A DNA stretch of 64,000 nt from Gracilibacillus kekensis (GTDB taxonomy: Bacteria > Bacillota > Bacilli > Bacillales > Amphibacillaceae). Positions 18,701 to 29,073 of the stretch are shown here, piece after piece (the stretch's first letter is position 1; each line of letters starts with the position of its first letter). Position numbers and translations under genes: made by a program. The notes under the pieces are model-generated. The model made no database searches and was not told where the DNA came from. It saw only the letters and a list, made by a program, of their open reading frames with translations. The stretch covers positions 62,001 to 126,000 of the forward strand of contig NZ_FRCZ01000003.1 of assembly GCF_900143085.1 (NCBI RefSeq), in the 5' to 3' direction.

Positions 18701-19047
18701 GGCTGGAAGAAGATGTCTTTGTTTATATTCAGGGAAAAGTGGAAGATAGAAAAGATAAAAAACAAATTATTATCAATGACATTCAACCATATCAACTGGA
18801 AGAAAAGCAAATTACTAAAGATAGTATCTATATCAAAGTGGTTGATGATAGTAATAACCCGATGGAAAAGTTAAAGGAAATGGCAACTAAATATCCTGGA
18901 TCATCCACGGTTTATTTCTATAAAGAGGTGGAGCAGAAGTTATTTAAACTGCCTTCCGATTTTAATGTCGATAGTGCTTGGAATGTGATCAAAGAGTTAA
19001 AAGCCTTCTTTGGAGAGGATAATGTTGTCATTAAGCATACCACCTAA
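15760..19047 (+). CDS. dnaE: DNA polymerase III alpha subunit DnaE
   Basis: Replicative polymerase of the DnaE class; in low-GC Gram-positives it extends primers before PolC takes over. The 1095-residue protein has an N-terminal PHP domain. It starts [19 protein letters not shown], so the canonical metal-binding histidine motif looks eroded. The polymerase core follows, with [24 protein letters not shown] and the catalytic [17 protein letters not shown]. A helix-hairpin-helix region and an OB domain ([21 protein letters not shown]) come last. AGGAGGTG supports the start at 15760; the longer frame upstream covers the promoter. Length matches B. subtilis DnaE (1115). Confidence 0.95.
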   Translation: [1095 protein letters not shown]

Positions 19048-19060
19048 GAAGAATGTCCAC

Positions 19061-19119
19061 TTTACATCATATAATGATCTGATATAATAAAATAGTTGAT
19101 TGGTCAGACCACTTAGTGG
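19061..19119 (+). promoter_or_regulatory. Promoter and palindromic operator of the FadR-like gene
   Basis: TTTACA (19061-19066), 16 bp, TATAAT (19083-19088). Just after the expected start site lies TGGTCAGACCA (19101-19111), a perfect 11-bp palindrome of the GntR/FadR operator type (TGGTnnnACCA). It overlaps a second palindrome, ccacttagtgg (19109-19119). The position implies repression by road-block, probably autoregulation. Confidence 0.7.
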
Positions 19120-19139
19120 AGAAGTACAGGAGGAAATAA

Positions 19140-19703
19140 ATGTCTGAGCGGAAAAAGGTGTATCAGCTTGTATTAATGGAAATTCAGCGACTTATCAAAG
19201 AGGATGGTTATGTTCCTGGTGATAAATTGCCTTCTGAAAGACAACTGTCAATTCAGTTTGATGCAGCAAGATCATCTGTTAGAGAAGCGTTAAGAGCAAT
19301 TGAATTACTAGGTATAATTGAAACACGCCAAGGTGAAGGTACTTTTTTGCGTAACTATCAGACATATCATGCAGTGGAGGTATTAGCTTCTTTTGTTTTG
19401 CAAGATTCACGAACAAAGAATGAATTACAAGAAGCTCAGAAGGTTTTAGAGCAACATGTACTATCAGAGGAATCAATCCCTGATCACACGCTAAAACAAT
19501 TAGAAGCATTAGTTGATGATTTATCCTTAACAAAGGAAGAAAAGCATCATTATTTTTTTTCCGGCTTGTTTGAGGCTAACGGTAATCAACTATTGTTTAA
19601 GATGTGGCGATTAATGCAAGACTTTCAGGCAAATATGGAACTAAAGGTTTCACCTGATTATTATGAAGATATTATTGAAAAATATAAAAAACCACAAGAA
19701 TAA
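19140..19703 (+). CDS. GntR-family (FadR subfamily) transcriptional regulator
   Basis: A 187-residue repressor-type protein. Residues 5-70 are a winged helix of the GntR class: [12 protein letters not shown], then [26 protein letters not shown]. The C-terminal part (about 80-187) is a short helical FCD-like ligand domain, smaller than in typical FadR proteins (about 230-240 residues). It lies 53 bp before accD and reads in the same direction, with a matching operator before its own start. The likely role is acyl-CoA- or metabolite-controlled expression of accDA (inference). AGGAGG precedes the ATG. Confidence 0.78.
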   Translation: MSERKKVYQLVLMEIQRLIKEDGYVPGDKLPSERQLSIQFDAARSSVREALRAIELLGIIETRQGEGTFLRNYQTYHAVEVLASFVLQDSRTKNELQEAQKVLEQHVLSEESIPDHTLKQLEALVDDLSLTKEEKHHYFFSGLFEANGNQLLFKMWRLMQDFQANMELKVSPDYYEDIIEKYKKPQE

Positions 19704-19756
19704 GAGATTCACAAGAGGAATACATTGATAGTGGACTGATGAAGGAGGAATCTTCC

Positions 19757-20635
19757 TTGTTGAAAGATTTGTTTGGAAAAAAGAAAAAATATGCATCAAT
19801 TCCAGGAGAAAATGCAAAAAGAGATATACCTGAAGGCTTGATGCAAAAATGTGGCGGTTGCCAAAAAATATTTTATCAAAAAGAATTACAAAAAAACTTA
19901 AATGTTTGTCCAGAATGTGGTCATCATCATCAGATTTCTGCCTATGACCGAATCAATTGTTTATTTGATGAAGGTAGTTTTCAAGAGTGGGATAAAGATC
20001 TGTTATCACAAAACCCGTTAAACTTTCCTCAATACGAAGAAAAAATAGAAAAAGATAGAGAAAAGACTGGCTTGAATGAAGCAGTTGTAACAGGTGAGGG
20101 AAAAATTCACGATATTAGAACAGCAATAGCCATAATGGATGCTAGATTCCGAATGGGTAGTATGGGTTCGGTAGTCGGAGAGAAAATAACAAGAGCAATT
20201 GAACAGGCGCGGATTGAGAAAATGCCGATAATTATATTCACCGCATCAGGAGGAGCACGGATGCAAGAAGGTGTATTGAGTCTGATGCAAATGGCAAAAA
20301 CCTCTATCGCGATTCAAAGGTTGCACGCGGAAAACGGCTTATTTATTTCCGTTATGACAAATCCTACAACTGGTGGTGTTTCTGCTAGTTTTGCTTCTAT
20401 TGGAGATTATAATTTTGCAGAACCTGGTGCATTAATAGGGTTTGCGGGTCGCAGAATTATCGAGCAAACGATCCGCGAAAAGTTACCTAAAGATTTTCAA
20501 ACAGCAGAATTTCAACTTAAGCATGGACAAGTGGATAAAGTGATAGAAAGACAAGAGATGCGTGATACATTAGGCATGATACTTGATATCCATCAGGTTG
20601 GAGGTGAAGCAAATGAAACAAGTACTCGAGTTTGA
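19757..20635 (+). CDS. accD: Acetyl-CoA carboxylase carboxyltransferase beta subunit
   Basis: With AccA it transfers CO2 from carboxybiotin to acetyl-CoA, giving malonyl-CoA for fatty-acid synthesis. The 292-residue protein opens with a Cys4 zinc ribbon (KCGGC, then CPECG, about residues 26-49). The crotonase-like core contains [12 protein letters not shown] and [12 protein letters not shown]. The TTG at 19757 is chosen because GGAGGAA lies seven bases upstream and the protein then begins [13 protein letters not shown], like B. subtilis AccD. The 3' end overlaps accA by 23 bp, so the pair is translationally coupled. Confidence 0.94.
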   Translation: MLKDLFGKKKKYASIPGENAKRDIPEGLMQKCGGCQKIFYQKELQKNLNVCPECGHHHQISAYDRINCLFDEGSFQEWDKDLLSQNPLNFPQYEEKIEKDREKTGLNEAVVTGEGKIHDIRTAIAIMDARFRMGSMGSVVGEKITRAIEQARIEKMPIIIFTASGGARMQEGVLSLMQMAKTSIAIQRLHAENGLFISVMTNPTTGGVSASFASIGDYNFAEPGALIGFAGRRIIEQTIREKLPKDFQTAEFQLKHGQVDKVIERQEMRDTLGMILDIHQVGGEANETSTRV

Positions 20636-21578
20636 AAAACCGGTTATAGAATTAAGAGAGAAGATTGAAGAATTAAAAAAAATGACAAGAGACAGTGATA
20701 TTGATTTGTCAGCTGAAATAAGTAAAATGGAAGAACGGCTAGCACGATTGGAAAATGATATCTATGGAAAGTTAAAACCTTGGGATCGTGTTCAGATTGC
20801 TCGCCATTCAGAAAGACCTACATCATTAGACTATATTGAACAGTTATTCACTAATTTTATTGAGTTTCATGGTGACCGGTTATATGGGGATGATGAGGCA
20901 ATTGTAGCAGGGATTGCTAAGTATAAAGGCAAGCCTGTAACCGTAATTGGGCAACAACGAGGAAAAAACACGAAAGAAAATATTAAGCGTAATTTTGGGA
21001 GTCCTCATCCTGAAGGATACCGAAAAGCCTTAAGACATATGAAACAAGCTGAAAAATTTAATCGACCTATTATAACTTTTATTGATACAAAAGGAGCCTA
21101 TCCAGGAAGAGCGGCAGAAGAACGTGGTCAAAGTGAAGCTATTGCTCGTAATTTAATGGAAATGGCAGGATTAACAGTCCCGATAATCTGTATTGTAATT
21201 GGTGAGGGAGGAAGTGGTGGAGCACTTGCCTTAGGTGTAGGTGATCGTATTCATATGTTAGAAAACTCTACGTATTCGGTTATTTCCCCAGAAGGTGCTG
21301 CTGCATTACTCTGGAAAGACTCCAGCCAAGCCGAAAGAGCTGCCAAATCACTAAAAATAACAGCTCCAGATCTTAAAGAATTAGGTATTATTGATCAAGT
21401 TATTTCAGAACCCCTAGGAGGCGCACATCGCGACCACGTAACTCAAGCATTAAGTATTAGCACTGTCTTGGATGAGTCCTTACAAGAGTTGGAAGGACTT
21501 GATAATACATCACTATTAGAACATCGCTTTGAAAAATATAAAAAAATAGGCGAAGTTGAAACATTAATAGAAGTATAA
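20613..21578 (+). CDS. accA: Acetyl-CoA carboxylase carboxyltransferase alpha subunit
   Basis: Partner of AccD in the carboxyltransferase. The 321-residue protein has a helical N-terminus ([12 protein letters not shown]) and the segment [22 protein letters not shown] (about residues 72-93), given here in part. The core motifs are [18 protein letters not shown] and [15 protein letters not shown]. The ATG at 20613 is fixed by GGAGGTGA six bases upstream; the longer frame starts inside accD without a site. The gene ends about 40 bp before a perfect terminator palindrome, which opens the first large palindromic element. Confidence 0.94.
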   Translation: MKQVLEFEKPVIELREKIEELKKMTRDSDIDLSAEISKMEERLARLENDIYGKLKPWDRVQIARHSERPTSLDYIEQLFTNFIEFHGDRLYGDDEAIVAGIAKYKGKPVTVIGQQRGKNTKENIKRNFGSPHPEGYRKALRHMKQAEKFNRPIITFIDTKGAYPGRAAEERGQSEAIARNLMEMAGLTVPIICIVIGEGGSGGALALGVGDRIHMLENSTYSVISPEGAAALLWKDSSQAERAAKSLKITAPDLKELGIIDQVISEPLGGAHRDHVTQALSISTVLDESLQELEGLDNTSLLEHRFEKYKKIGEVETLIEV

Positions 21579-21615
21579 TTTATAAGATATAATAACAGAG
21601 GTAATAGACAATTCT

Positions 21616-22129
21616 AAAAAAAACCAAACGATTCGAATCGTTTGGTTTTTTGCATGAGGGTATGTGTGACCTAACTTTGAGATGATTATGAGATTTTATA
21701 TATGCTAAACAACCGCTCCGGCTTGTCCGCTTCCCTTTCCGCGAGTTTTTCTCCTCAGCTAACTTTTTAAGCAAAGTTCACTTAAAAAGTGGATCTTCGG
21801 ATAAAAACTTCCCGCAGGAGTGGAAGCGGACGCCTGCGCTTTTTTATATTCTACAACTAAGGTAAGAATAAGAATGTTGGCTTTACTCCATATCGCCTAT
21901 GAATTTGTCTTATGGTTATTTATCATTATTACCAATAAAAACTCATAATTGTACCAGTGCCAAAATGTTATAATTTGTACTTTTTGTAGAGCATTATTCA
22001 GCGTAGGCGGCCACTTTCACTCCTGTGGGATCGTTTTCCTTGAAGATCCACTTTTCCATGCGGTTTGTGCTTGGAAAAGTTAGCTGAAAGGAAAACCCCA
22101 CGGAAAGGAAAGTGGGCAAGCCGGAGCGA
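21616..22129. repeat. Nested palindromic intergenic element A (terminator plus two inverted units)
   Basis: It begins with a perfect terminator palindrome (21616-21651, core ccaaacgatt/aatcgtttgg), which ends the accDA transcript. Two ~128-bp units in inverted orientation follow, 21713-21840 and 22000-22129, separated by about 160 bp. In unit 1, TCCGCTTCC (21726-21734) pairs with GGAAGCGGA (21822-21830), and ACTTTTTAAG with CTTAAAAAGT. The right outer end is more decayed than in elements B and C. Confidence 0.85.
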
Positions 22130-23454
<1,325 letters not shown>

Positions 23455-23515
23455 TTTAGAAATGATGCAGTAAATTAGTCGAAATAGATAAGAGAAGACT
23501 AAAGGAGGAAGTAAA

Positions 23516-25276
23516 ATGAGAAGAACTAAGATTGTTTGTACAATTGGACCAGCATCAGAGTCAGAAGAAAAGCTGGAACAATTAATCGAATCAGGCATGA
23601 ACGTAGCCCGTTTAAATTTTTCACATGGTGATTTTGATGAGCATGGTGCAAGAATTGAGAATATTCGTAAAGCAGCAAAGAAATTAGGAAAAACCGTAGC
23701 TATTTTACTCGATACAAAAGGACCTGAGATTAGAACAGGTACATTAAAAGATGGTAAAGCAGATATCCAAAGAGGAAATACCGTGTATGTTTCCATGGAT
23801 GATATTGAAGGTAATGAAGAACGCATTTCTGTTACATACCCACAATTAATTCATGATGTGCATGTTGGATCAAAGCTACTATTAGATGATGGATTAATCG
23901 CATTAGAAGTAACAGATGTTTTGAAAGAGAAGAACGAGTTAAAAACCGTAGCATTAAATTCGGGTTTATTAAAAAATAAAAAAGGTGTTAACGTCCCTAA
24001 TGTAAGTGTCAATTTACCAGGTATTACTGATAAAGATGCTGCAGATATTAAATTTGGAATTGAACAAGGTGTAGATTTCATTGCTGCATCTTTTGTTCGA
24101 CGTGCATCCGATGTTTTAGAAATTAGAGGTTTATTAGAAGAAAATAATGCGACACACATTCAAATCATTCCGAAGATTGAAAACCAAGAAGGTGTGGATA
24201 ACCTTGATGCCATTTTACAAGTAAGTGATGGATTAATGGTTGCTCGTGGAGATTTAGGTGTTGAAATTCCACCAGAAGACGTACCACTTGTACAAAAGGA
24301 AATGATTTTCAAATGTAATAATGCAGGTAAGCCTGTTATAACCGCGACACAGATGTTAGATTCGATGCAGCGTAATCCTCGTCCAACAAGAGCCGAAGCT
24401 TCCGATGTTGCGAACGCTATTTTGGACGGAACAGATGCCATTATGTTATCTGGTGAAACAGCTGCAGGGGACTATCCAATCGAAGCAGTTGAGACAATGA
24501 GCAATATTGCGAAGAAAGCTGAAACGGCAATTGATCATAAAGGAATGTTGGATTTACGTTCGAAAGCATCTGATATGACGATTACTGATGGTATTAGCCA
24601 ATCTGTAAATCATACAGCGATGAATTTAAATGTAGATGCGATCTTAACTCCAACCGTAAGTGGATTTACAGCGCGCATGATTTCTAAATATCGTCCAGAG
24701 TCATCTATTATTGCAGTAACTTTTGACGAGCAGGTAAGTAGAAGGTTGGCACTAGTATGGGGTGTTGAAACTATCGTAGGCACATTACTTCATACAACGG
24801 ATGATGTATTGGAGGAAGCAATTGAACGAGGATTGCAAACAAATCACTTTAAACGCGGAGATCGAGTGATTATCACTGCCGGTGTTCCCGTTGGTGAAAG
24901 TGGTACAACCAATCTTATGAAAATCCATGTGATTGGAGATGTACTAGCTAAAGGTCAAGGCGTTGGAAAAGGTAGTGCTTATGGACGTGCTATTATAGCT
25001 AAAGATGCTGAAGAAGCAAAGCTAAAGGTACAACAAGATGATATTATCATTACGTACGGAACAGATAAAGATATGATGCCATCGATTGAAAAAGCGGGTG
25101 GTATTATTACCGAAGAAGGCGGCTTAACGTCTCATGCAGCAGTCGTTGGTCTTAGCCTTGGCATTCCAGTAATTGTTGGAGTGGAAAGAGCCTTAGAATT
25201 AATTACAGACGGACAAGACATCACCATTGATGCATCCAAAGGTGATATTTACGCTGGACACGCTAGCGTCCTGTAA
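23516..25276 (+). CDS. pyk: Pyruvate kinase with C-terminal PEP-utiliser domain
   Basis: Converts phosphoenolpyruvate plus ADP to pyruvate plus ATP. Of 586 residues, the first ~470 are the classical kinase: [24 protein letters not shown], the metal-binding [12 protein letters not shown], and [13 protein letters not shown]. The last ~110 form the extra PEP-utiliser swivel domain typical of Bacillus and Geobacillus enzymes ([23 protein letters not shown]). AAAGGAGG precedes the ATG. Downstream of pfkA and ended by a strong terminator. Confidence 0.96.
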   Translation: MRRTKIVCTIGPASESEEKLEQLIESGMNVARLNFSHGDFDEHGARIENIRKAAKKLGKTVAILLDTKGPEIRTGTLKDGKADIQRGNTVYVSMDDIEGNEERISVTYPQLIHDVHVGSKLLLDDGLIALEVTDVLKEKNELKTVALNSGLLKNKKGVNVPNVSVNLPGITDKDAADIKFGIEQGVDFIAASFVRRASDVLEIRGLLEENNATHIQIIPKIENQEGVDNLDAILQVSDGLMVARGDLGVEIPPEDVPLVQKEMIFKCNNAGKPVITATQMLDSMQRNPRPTRAEASDVANAILDGTDAIMLSGETAAGDYPIEAVETMSNIAKKAETAIDHKGMLDLRSKASDMTITDGISQSVNHTAMNLNVDAILTPTVSGFTARMISKYRPESSIIAVTFDEQVSRRLALVWGVETIVGTLLHTTDDVLEEAIERGLQTNHFKRGDRVIITAGVPVGESGTTNLMKIHVIGDVLAKGQGVGKGSAYGRAIIAKDAEEAKLKVQQDDIIITYGTDKDMMPSIEKAGGIITEEGGLTSHAAVVGLSLGIPVIVGVERALELITDGQDITIDASKGDIYAGHASVL

Positions 25277-25293
25277 TGTTATGGTTACAAATC

Positions 25294-25325
25294 AGAGAAG
25301 AAGCCTGGCCTTCTTCTCTTTTTTA
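25294..25325 (+). terminator. Terminator of the pfkA-pyk operon
   Basis: A 10-bp perfect stem, agagaagaag (25294-25303) with cttcttctct (25310-25319), then six T. Confidence 0.9.
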
Positions 25326-25375
25326 AATAATTAGCTTAATTAACATAAAAAAATATGCTTGACTTAAAATACCTG

Positions 25376-25525
25376 CTCTTAACGGGATATCTCCTTCTCT
25401 TAACGGAATACTAAGTTTGCTTGGCAGGATATAAAGACTTATCCTGTGAAGGAAGCATTATTTCCCGTGAAGATAACTGATTATCCCGTCTACAGCAGCA
25501 CTTATCCCGTGAAGAGAATCACCTT
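25376..25525. repeat. Convergent array of 21-bp GGGATA repeats (second large copy)
   Basis: Three forward units (CGGGATA type) have the conserved C at 25383, 25404 and 25425. Four reverse units (TTATCCC type) start at 25439, 25460, 25481 and 25502. The spacing is 21 bp throughout each half. Same family and same convergent layout as at 12.9 kb. It fills most of the gap between pyk and fxsA. Confidence 0.82.
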
Positions 25526-25584
25526 TAACATCTTTCGTAAGGGTAGTCAACTGTCACGGGCTACAGTAAGAAAGGGGGACAACC

Positions 25585-25977
25585 ATGTTTCGGTGGTTAC
25601 TATTATTTATTTTAGTCGTTCCGGCATTGGAAATTGGCCTGTTTGTTTGGGCGGGTGGCTACATTGGACCATGGTGGCTTATCCTATTAATTATACTAAC
25701 AGGGATAATTGGCGCCTGGTTAGCGAAGCAACAGGGCTTGGAAACTCTTAATAATGCCAGAGAATCAATGGCGAAAGGCTATCCGCCACAAGAACATATA
25801 TTTGATGGAATTTGTATTTTAATTGGCGGGGTTGTATTACTGACACCTGGATTTATTACAGATGCGATCGGTTTTCTTCTGTTAGTCCCAGTAACAAGAA
25901 GACCATTTAAAAATATGTTTCAAAACATTGCACGTAAATGGGTGGAAAATGGCAAGTTCAGAGTTTATCGGCGTTAA
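25585..25977 (+). CDS. fxsA: FxsA family membrane protein
   Basis: A 130-residue membrane protein with about four hydrophobic segments. It starts MFRWLLLFILVVPALEIGLF, then has GIIGAWLAKQQG, FDGICILIGGVVLLTPGFITDAIG and VTRRPFKN, the standard FxsA marks. FxsA in E. coli relieves exclusion of phage T7 by F-plasmid PifA when overproduced; its normal role is unknown. AAAGGGGG precedes the ATG. The 3' end overlaps the convergent ytvI gene by 20 bp, with no terminator between. Confidence 0.9.
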   Translation: MFRWLLLFILVVPALEIGLFVWAGGYIGPWWLILLIILTGIIGAWLAKQQGLETLNNARESMAKGYPPQEHIFDGICILIGGVVLLTPGFITDAIGFLLLVPVTRRPFKNMFQNIARKWVENGKFRVYRR

Positions 25978-27082
25978 CATTATCATATTTGATATATTGC
26001 CAAATAATATGAAAGAGTTTTGCTTCGCTGCATGCTTTACTAATAAAAAGAATTACAGGTCCAAGCCATATTCCTTTCACTCCAAATAGTTGAAAACCTA
26101 AATAAATAGCAAGGATCGTTAATATTGGATGGATACCTATCGCGGTAGCGACAAACTTAGGTTCCAATAATTGTCTTAAGAAAATCACAAACAAATATAA
26201 ACTAAATAAACAGATAGCAAGTGTTGTGTCACCTGTCATAAACAAAAAAAGTGACCATGGTATAAATATAATACCTGTCCCTAAAATGGGTAGTAAATCC
26301 ACCATTGCTAAAAAAATAGCTATCGTAAAAGCATGTTTAACTTGAAAGAGAGACAAGCCGATTATAATAATGATGAAGGTAATGAAAATAAGCATTAATT
26401 GTGCTTTTATATATTTCATTACCTTTTCTTTCATTTGACGAGAAATATTTGAAGTAAGCTTTATGTATGAAATCGGCACAGTTTTCAAAAGATACTGGTA
26501 GAAATTATCCCAATCCTTGCATATAAAAAATGTACATAAAAAAGAAAAGATAAGAATGGTCATTAATCCTGGTAAATTCGCCATTTGGATTCCAATCCAA
26601 TTTAATAGTAGTTCTAAAAGATAGGCGACCTGATCAGCAAGACTAATACTAATTTCGCCTAACTGTTCCTCGATTAGTGTATGTTGTTCAGAAGGAAGAT
26701 TGTGTATATATTGGTTGACCTTCTGAATAATTGGATGAATCCATTCGTTGAAATTATCAGTGACTTCCCTAACCAAAAAATGAAGATGGTCAGGTATCCA
26801 TTTTGTTAAATAGATAACCCCCTGTAATAACTCTACTCCAGCAAACAAAAGCAGTAACGTGGTACTCAAAATAGCGCTCAAAATGGCAAGAATGCAACTT
26901 AATACATATGGAACTTTAAAATGAAAATGAATGAAGCGGATTACAGGCAGTAACAAAGTTGCAAAAAGACATGCTAAAAAGAATGGGAATAAATACTGAA
27001 TAATCAAATAAATTCCAATAACAGTTAGATTAATGATCAGTAATAGATAGGCTATTCTGAATAACATTTGTTTGTTAGGCAT
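25958..27082 (-). CDS. ytvI: Sporulation integral membrane protein YtvI (AI-2E exporter superfamily)
   Basis: A 374-residue polytopic protein of the AI-2E exporter/PerM superfamily, YtvI branch. Hydrophobic segments occur at about 9-30, 33-50, 59-85, 155-185 and, in the C-terminal half, 230-360. A central amphipathic stretch (about 90-150) lies between. The conserved LVDLLPILGTGIIFIPW appears in variant form as MVDLLPILGTGIIFIPW. Transported substrate unknown. AAGGGGATA precedes the ATG on the minus strand. It converges on fxsA and overlaps its end. Confidence 0.87.
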   Translation of the reverse strand: MPNKQMLFRIAYLLLIINLTVIGIYLIIQYLFPFFLACLFATLLLPVIRFIHFHFKVPYVLSCILAILSAILSTTLLLLFAGVELLQGVIYLTKWIPDHLHFLVREVTDNFNEWIHPIIQKVNQYIHNLPSEQHTLIEEQLGEISISLADQVAYLLELLLNWIGIQMANLPGLMTILIFSFLCTFFICKDWDNFYQYLLKTVPISYIKLTSNISRQMKEKVMKYIKAQLMLIFITFIIIIIGLSLFQVKHAFTIAIFLAMVDLLPILGTGIIFIPWSLFLFMTGDTTLAICLFSLYLFVIFLRQLLEPKFVATAIGIHPILTILAIYLGFQLFGVKGIWLGPVILFISKACSEAKLFHIIWQYIKYDNVNADKL

Positions 27083-27252
27083 ATAAGTATCCCCTTACTC
27101 GCATTTTTATATTTTCAAAAAGCGTCAACAATGTGGTAAGATAAAGTTTGGTTATCTAATCACGGTGTAACCGTCCATAATACTTCTAGTTATAAAATTT
27201 TACTAAAGAGGGTATGTGGGTAAAAGTCTCATTTAATGTTGGAGGACAGATA

Positions 27253-27723
27253 ATGATAAGTAGTTCAACCGTGTTTTTACTTATTTTATTTCTTTTAGGT
27301 TACATTGCAAAAAACCAAGCAATAATGATTGCGGTTTATATTTTATTTGGAATGAAATTGTTGAAAATCGATGATAAACTCTTTCCATATATCCAGGACA
27401 AGGGAATTGGATGGGGAGTTATCATTATAACGGTTGCAGTATTGATCCCAATTGCTACTGGTGAAATTGGCTTTAAAGATTTGCTGCAAAGTGTGAAGTC
27501 TTATCACGCTTGGATAGCTCTTATTGCAGGAATCTTTGTAGCAGTTGTTGCAAGACATGGACTCACATTACTAGCAGATGATCCGCAGATAACAACAGCA
27601 TTAGTCCTTGGTACAATAATCGCTGTGGTAGTATTTAAAGGTGTTGCTGTTGGACCGTTAATTGGTGCTGGGATCGCTTACGTTATTATTAAAATATTAG
27701 AATCCATACCATTTATTAAGTAA
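27253..27723 (+). CDS. ytwI: DUF441 membrane protein (YtwI)
   Basis: A 156-residue protein with four to five membrane helices (for example STVFLLILFLLGYIAKN at 4-20 and a hydrophobic C-terminal run at 108-150). It has the DUF441 signature DDPQITTALVLGTIIAV. The ATG at 27253 is set by GGAGGA seven bases upstream, against a longer frame without a site. Function unknown. It stands before citZ, as in B. subtilis. Confidence 0.87.
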   Translation: MISSSTVFLLILFLLGYIAKNQAIMIAVYILFGMKLLKIDDKLFPYIQDKGIGWGVIIITVAVLIPIATGEIGFKDLLQSVKSYHAWIALIAGIFVAVVARHGLTLLADDPQITTALVLGTIIAVVVFKGVAVGPLIGAGIAYVIIKILESIPFIK

Positions 27724-27768
27724 TCCACATAGTACAAGCTATGAATATAAGCGATTTAATATGATGAA

Positions 27769-27812
27769 TTTTAATCGTTTTCATTTACTATCTTTTTTTG
27801 TTTGTTTATAAT
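27769..27812 (+). promoter_or_regulatory. Promoter of citZ with adjoining candidate cre
   Basis: TTTACT (27784-27789), 17 bp, TATAAT (27807-27812). Touching the -35 box upstream is 27769-27783 (ttttaatcgttttca), one mismatch from the CcpA consensus. The B. subtilis citZ gene is repressed by CcpA. Confidence 0.55.
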
Positions 27813-27900
27813 AGTCATGGGGATGTTCAATAGCAACAAGTGTTTATCACTTTGAACTTTTAAGCTAAAGCAATATGGATAAGAAAAGGAGAGGGATGTT

Positions 27901-29016
27901 ATGTCAACAACGAAAGGACTTGAAGGGGTAGTAGCAGCTGAAACAAAGGTAAGTTCCATCATAGACGACCAACTGACTTACGTTGGGTACACCATAGATG
28001 ATCTAGCGGAAAATGCCAGCTTTGAAGAAGTAGTTTTCTTATTATGGAACAAAAAGCTGCCAAACAAACAGGAATTAGCAGATTTTGAAAAAGAATTATT
28101 TGAAAATATGACAATACCAGAAGCAGTTGTCGAACATTTTAAATCATATGATATACATAGTGTTCACCCAATGGCTGCTCTTAGAACAGCTATTTCTTTA
28201 TTAGGATTATATGACTCTGAAGCAGATGATATGAGCGAAGAGGCAAACCAACGAAAAGCCATTCGACTGCAAGCAAAAGTAGCAGCCGTTGTTGCTTCCT
28301 ATTCGCGTGTGCGGGATGGAAAAGAGGTAGTTCAGCCTAAGCAAGGATTAAGTTATGCAGCTAATTTCTTATACATGTTAAATGCAGAAGAGCCTAGTGA
28401 TCTAGAAGTAGAAGCTATTAATAAAGCGTTAGTGCTTCATGCGGATCACGAGCTTAATGCCTCCACGTTCACTTCCAGAGTATGTGTTGCTACATTATCT
28501 GATATGTATTCTGGCATTACTGCAGCTATTAGTGCACTTAAAGGGCCATTACATGGTGGTGCAAATGAAGCAGTTATGTCGATGTTAAATGAAATTGGTG
28601 AAGTGGAAAATGCAATTCCATATGTAAAAAAGAAAATGGCAAACAAAGAAAAAATAATGGGTATGGGTCACCGCGTGTATAAAAGTGGAGATCCGCGTGC
28701 CAAGCATTTGAAGAAAATGTCAAAAGAATTAACCGCCCGTCATGGAATGGAAAAATGGTATGAAATGTCGGTGAAGATAGAAGATTTCATTAAAGAAGAA
28801 AAAGGGTTACCAGCAAATGTTGATTTCTATTCTGCTTCCGTGTACCATAGTTTAGGGATTAAACATGACTTGTATACTCCAATTTTTGCGATGAGTCGTT
28901 TCTCAGGTTGGATTGCACATATTTTAGAACAATATGAAAACAACCGTTTGATAAGACCTCGTGCAGAATATGTAGGTCCACAAAAGCAAAAGTATGTGGA
29001 TATTGATAAACGTTAA
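27901..29016 (+). CDS. citZ: Citrate synthase
   Basis: Condenses acetyl-CoA and oxaloacetate at the entry of the TCA cycle. The 371-residue protein has LHADHELNASTFT (about 180-192) and KGPLHGGANEAVM (first active-site His). GMGHRVYKSGDPRAKHL supplies the second His, and VDFYSASVYHSLG the catalytic Asp. Length fits the type II short form of Bacillus. GGAGAGGGA precedes the ATG. It forms an operon with icd 57 bp downstream and is probably under CcpA control. Confidence 0.95.
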   Translation: MSTTKGLEGVVAAETKVSSIIDDQLTYVGYTIDDLAENASFEEVVFLLWNKKLPNKQELADFEKELFENMTIPEAVVEHFKSYDIHSVHPMAALRTAISLLGLYDSEADDMSEEANQRKAIRLQAKVAAVVASYSRVRDGKEVVQPKQGLSYAANFLYMLNAEEPSDLEVEAINKALVLHADHELNASTFTSRVCVATLSDMYSGITAAISALKGPLHGGANEAVMSMLNEIGEVENAIPYVKKKMANKEKIMGMGHRVYKSGDPRAKHLKKMSKELTARHGMEKWYEMSVKIEDFIKEEKGLPANVDFYSASVYHSLGIKHDLYTPIFAMSRFSGWIAHILEQYENNRLIRPRAEYVGPQKQKYVDIDKR

Positions 29017-29073
29017 CCATTTTCTTTATGAAAATGATATAAATATTATTGAACTATAGGAGGAATTTGAATT

